A DNA stretch of 7,571 nucleotides, taken from assembly GCA_044357775.1 (NCBI GenBank), contig JBIKOX010000152.1:1-7571 (forward strand), written 5' to 3'. This DNA is from UBA4416 sp044357775 (GTDB taxonomy: Bacteria > Bacteroidota > Bacteroidia > B-17B0 > Aurantibacillaceae). The translations under genes were made by a program, and so were the position numbers. The notes below the pieces were generated by a model. The model ran no database searches and had not been told where the DNA came from. It worked only from the letters and a program-made list of their open reading frames with translations. Of this stretch, positions 6,456 to 7,571 are shown one piece after another. How positions within the stretch are numbered: position 1 is the first letter of the stretch; each line of letters starts with the position of its first letter.

Positions 6456-7109
6456 TTATGAGTTCGAGGTATTCTCAAATACTTCTACTTCTGCTAACGG
6501 ACTAAAAAGATAAATAGCCCCTGTGCTAATTTCTTTGCAGCGATAACGTTTTCTTAACTTCTCACCCTTTTCAAAAATGCGCGAACCATTATATAAAAAA
6601 TGCGTGCGATAGGGCAAATGTTCTAGCAAAATCAAATGCGCATTTGTTTCATTTGAATCATATAATTTTAAAGTACGCATTAATGTCATGTCACTACAAC
6701 TTGCAGCAGCCGGATTTAGTAAATATTTTCGTAGGGCATATAAAATATCTAAGGGCAAATTATCAGTAGATAAAAAAGGAGTCATTAAAACTCTAAACGC
6801 TTGTTTCCATTCTTCGCCATGCGGTAAAACTCTATTTTTATATTGATTAAATGTATGAAGGTGCGCTATTTCGTGAACTAATGTAATGAAAAACGAATAC
6901 TGATTTAAGTTATGGTTTATTGTAATGGTATGATTTAATCCATCTCTAGGCGAGGTGTAATCGCCTAACTTTGTGCTCCGCTCTTTAGTTATTTTTAATT
7001 TAAAATCAAATTCAATTATCCAAATGGCAATTTGAGGCACAGCAAACTCTGGAATATATTTTCTTAATATTTCCGAGTTCCGTTGTATTTGCTGCTCTCT
7101 TAGATGCAT
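6456..7109 (-). CDS. SprT-like zinc metallopeptidase
   Basis: A 217-residue protein with a SprT-like domain. The zinc/catalytic motif is HEIAH at 79-83 (in FITLVHEIAHLHTF), with a third likely ligand in PHGEEWKQAF (His97), the spacing and HGxxW signature expected of the family. It has no signal peptide, so it is cytoplasmic. The family includes eukaryotic Spartan, which cleaves DNA-protein crosslinks; the substrate of bacterial members like this one is not established, so no specific role is claimed. The C-terminal part (about 158-211: LILLEHLPYRTHFLYNGSRI, then GEKLRKRYRCKE, then YLFSPLAEVEV) lacks the paired CxxC motifs of a zinc ribbon and keeps a single Cys191, probably a small beta domain. 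It lies 79 bp after the gldB-like gene on the same strand and may be co-transcribed with it. The ATG at 7109 is the first in frame with a family-like N-terminus. Confidence 0.85.
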   Translation of the reverse strand: MHLREQQIQRNSEILRKYIPEFAVPQIAIWIIEFDFKLKITKERSTKLGDYTSPRDGLNHTITINHNLNQYSFFITLVHEIAHLHTFNQYKNRVLPHGEEWKQAFRVLMTPFLSTDNLPLDILYALRKYLLNPAAASCSDMTLMRTLKLYDSNETNAHLILLEHLPYRTHFLYNGSRIFEKGEKLRKRYRCKEISTGAIYLFSPLAEVEVFENTSNS

Positions 7110-7117
7110 AAAAAAAC

Positions 7118-7152
7118 GATAAAAGATTAAAGACTTAAGGTTAAAGATTACA
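7118..7152. repeat. Degenerate 7-bp tandem repeat upstream of the SprT-like gene
   Basis: Five successive heptamers can be read: GATAAAA, GATTAAA, GACTTAA, GGTTAAA, GATTACA. The consensus is GATTAAA, and the tract ends 8 bp before the SprT-like start codon. Copies differ from one another by one to a few bases, so the tract is old or imperfect. It falls in the 5' leader or promoter region of the gene. It could be a relic of slippage; active variation is not shown. Confidence 0.5.
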
Positions 7153-7188
7153 ATATATTATGTCTTTTATCAAATTATTTTATAATTA

Positions 7189-7571
7189 TTAGGGTTTGTA
7201 TTTCGATTTTTGTAAAATTTTCTGCACATCTTTTTCATTCATTAAATCTTCTAAAGTTACATCATCATTATGTTCCATATAAGATTTTATAATTTGCTTA
7301 CCCAGCCACATGGCAATTCGTGGCGGACAATCTTTACTGATGGCTCTGGTAAAAGGTCCATCACTTGTAAATTCAGAAACTAGTTTTAAATCATTGTCAT
7401 ATAATTTATTATCCTTAGCAAAAAATCCCCACAAGTTCTTTTCGTTTTTATTACAGTAAGTCATTTGAGCAGCAGTGTAGCCCATTTTAATGGAATCTTG
7501 AACCTCTGGCAATAAAGCATCGCAGGTATAAAATATTTTACCATAAAAAATCATATGATTTAGTAAGTTGT
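7189..7571 (-). CDS. gldB: GldB-like gliding motility lipoprotein, C-terminal part only
   Basis: Only the last part of the gene is inside the window. The frame stays open through the right edge: codons before the Met at 7554 read NLLNH, so that Met is internal. The visible sequence matches the C-terminal half of GldB: MIFYGKIFYTCDALLPEV, DSIKMGYTAAQMTYCNKNE, LWGFFAKDNKLYDND, PPRIAMWLGKQIIKSYMEHN, VTLEDLM, and the ending ILQKSKYKP. GldB is a membrane lipoprotein required for gliding in Flavobacterium johnsoniae and is also found in non-gliding relatives, so motility cannot be inferred from this alone. The lipoprotein signal and any metallopeptidase-like motif would lie outside the window. The T9SS cargo gene nearby fits a genome with Gld/Spr machinery. 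The SprT-like gene follows after 79 bp. Confidence 0.82.
   Translation of the reverse strand, partial: NLLNHMIFYGKIFYTCDALLPEVQDSIKMGYTAAQMTYCNKNEKNLWGFFAKDNKLYDNDLKLVSEFTSDGPFTRAISKDCPPRIAMWLGKQIIKSYMEHNDDVTLEDLMNEKDVQKILQKSKYKP

Noticed and set aside
6395..6505. Plus-strand ORF of 36 codons starting MKDLKYKNVENYL in the tex-SprT gap
   Set aside because: It runs into the antisense of the SprT-like gene, has no recognisable domain, and its AT-rich first half is easily open by chance.
7552..7554. ATG at 7554 as the true start of a small protein
   Set aside because: The codons before it stay open to the right edge and the sequence aligns with the interior of GldB, so the Met is internal.

Overview
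The window is AT-rich DNA that reads as a Bacteroidota chromosome, in the broad Flavobacteriia/Sphingobacteriia/Chitinophagia range. The evidence is a BatD-BatE pair, a secreted protein ending in a type IX secretion (T9SS) sorting domain, the C-terminal end of a GldB-type gliding lipoprotein, genes without clear Shine-Dalgarno sites, and a TAnnTTTG-type -7 promoter box. The genus cannot be fixed from this sequence.

Layout: the plus strand carries the 3' part of batD (cut by the left edge) followed 24 bp later by batE, the distal end of a Bat aerotolerance-type operon. They converge on a minus-strand group of four genes. Read in their own direction these are a gldB-like gene (cut by the right edge), a SprT-like zinc metallopeptidase, the RNA-binding protein Tex, and a LamG-domain T9SS cargo protein. 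The plus-strand genes serve the envelope (membrane-anchored BatD and BatE). The minus-strand genes mix surface/T9SS functions (gldB-like, LamG cargo) with housekeeping (Tex, SprT-like).

The noncoding DNA is the most unusual part. The convergent gap 2354-2625 holds two copies of a long imperfect hairpin repeat. With their flanks they form a 105-bp ungapped direct duplication at an offset of 159 bp, and a different short palindrome lies between them. The gap between tex and the LamG gene (3688-4014) holds a 118-nt nested hairpin, a perfect 7+7 bp palindrome touching the LamG start codon, and an AT-rich stretch. A degenerate heptanucleotide tandem repeat lies just upstream of the SprT-like gene.

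I see no CRISPR array, transposase, rRNA, tRNA or recognisable defence system. The coding content is conventional; anything undescribed is more likely in the structured intergenic elements.
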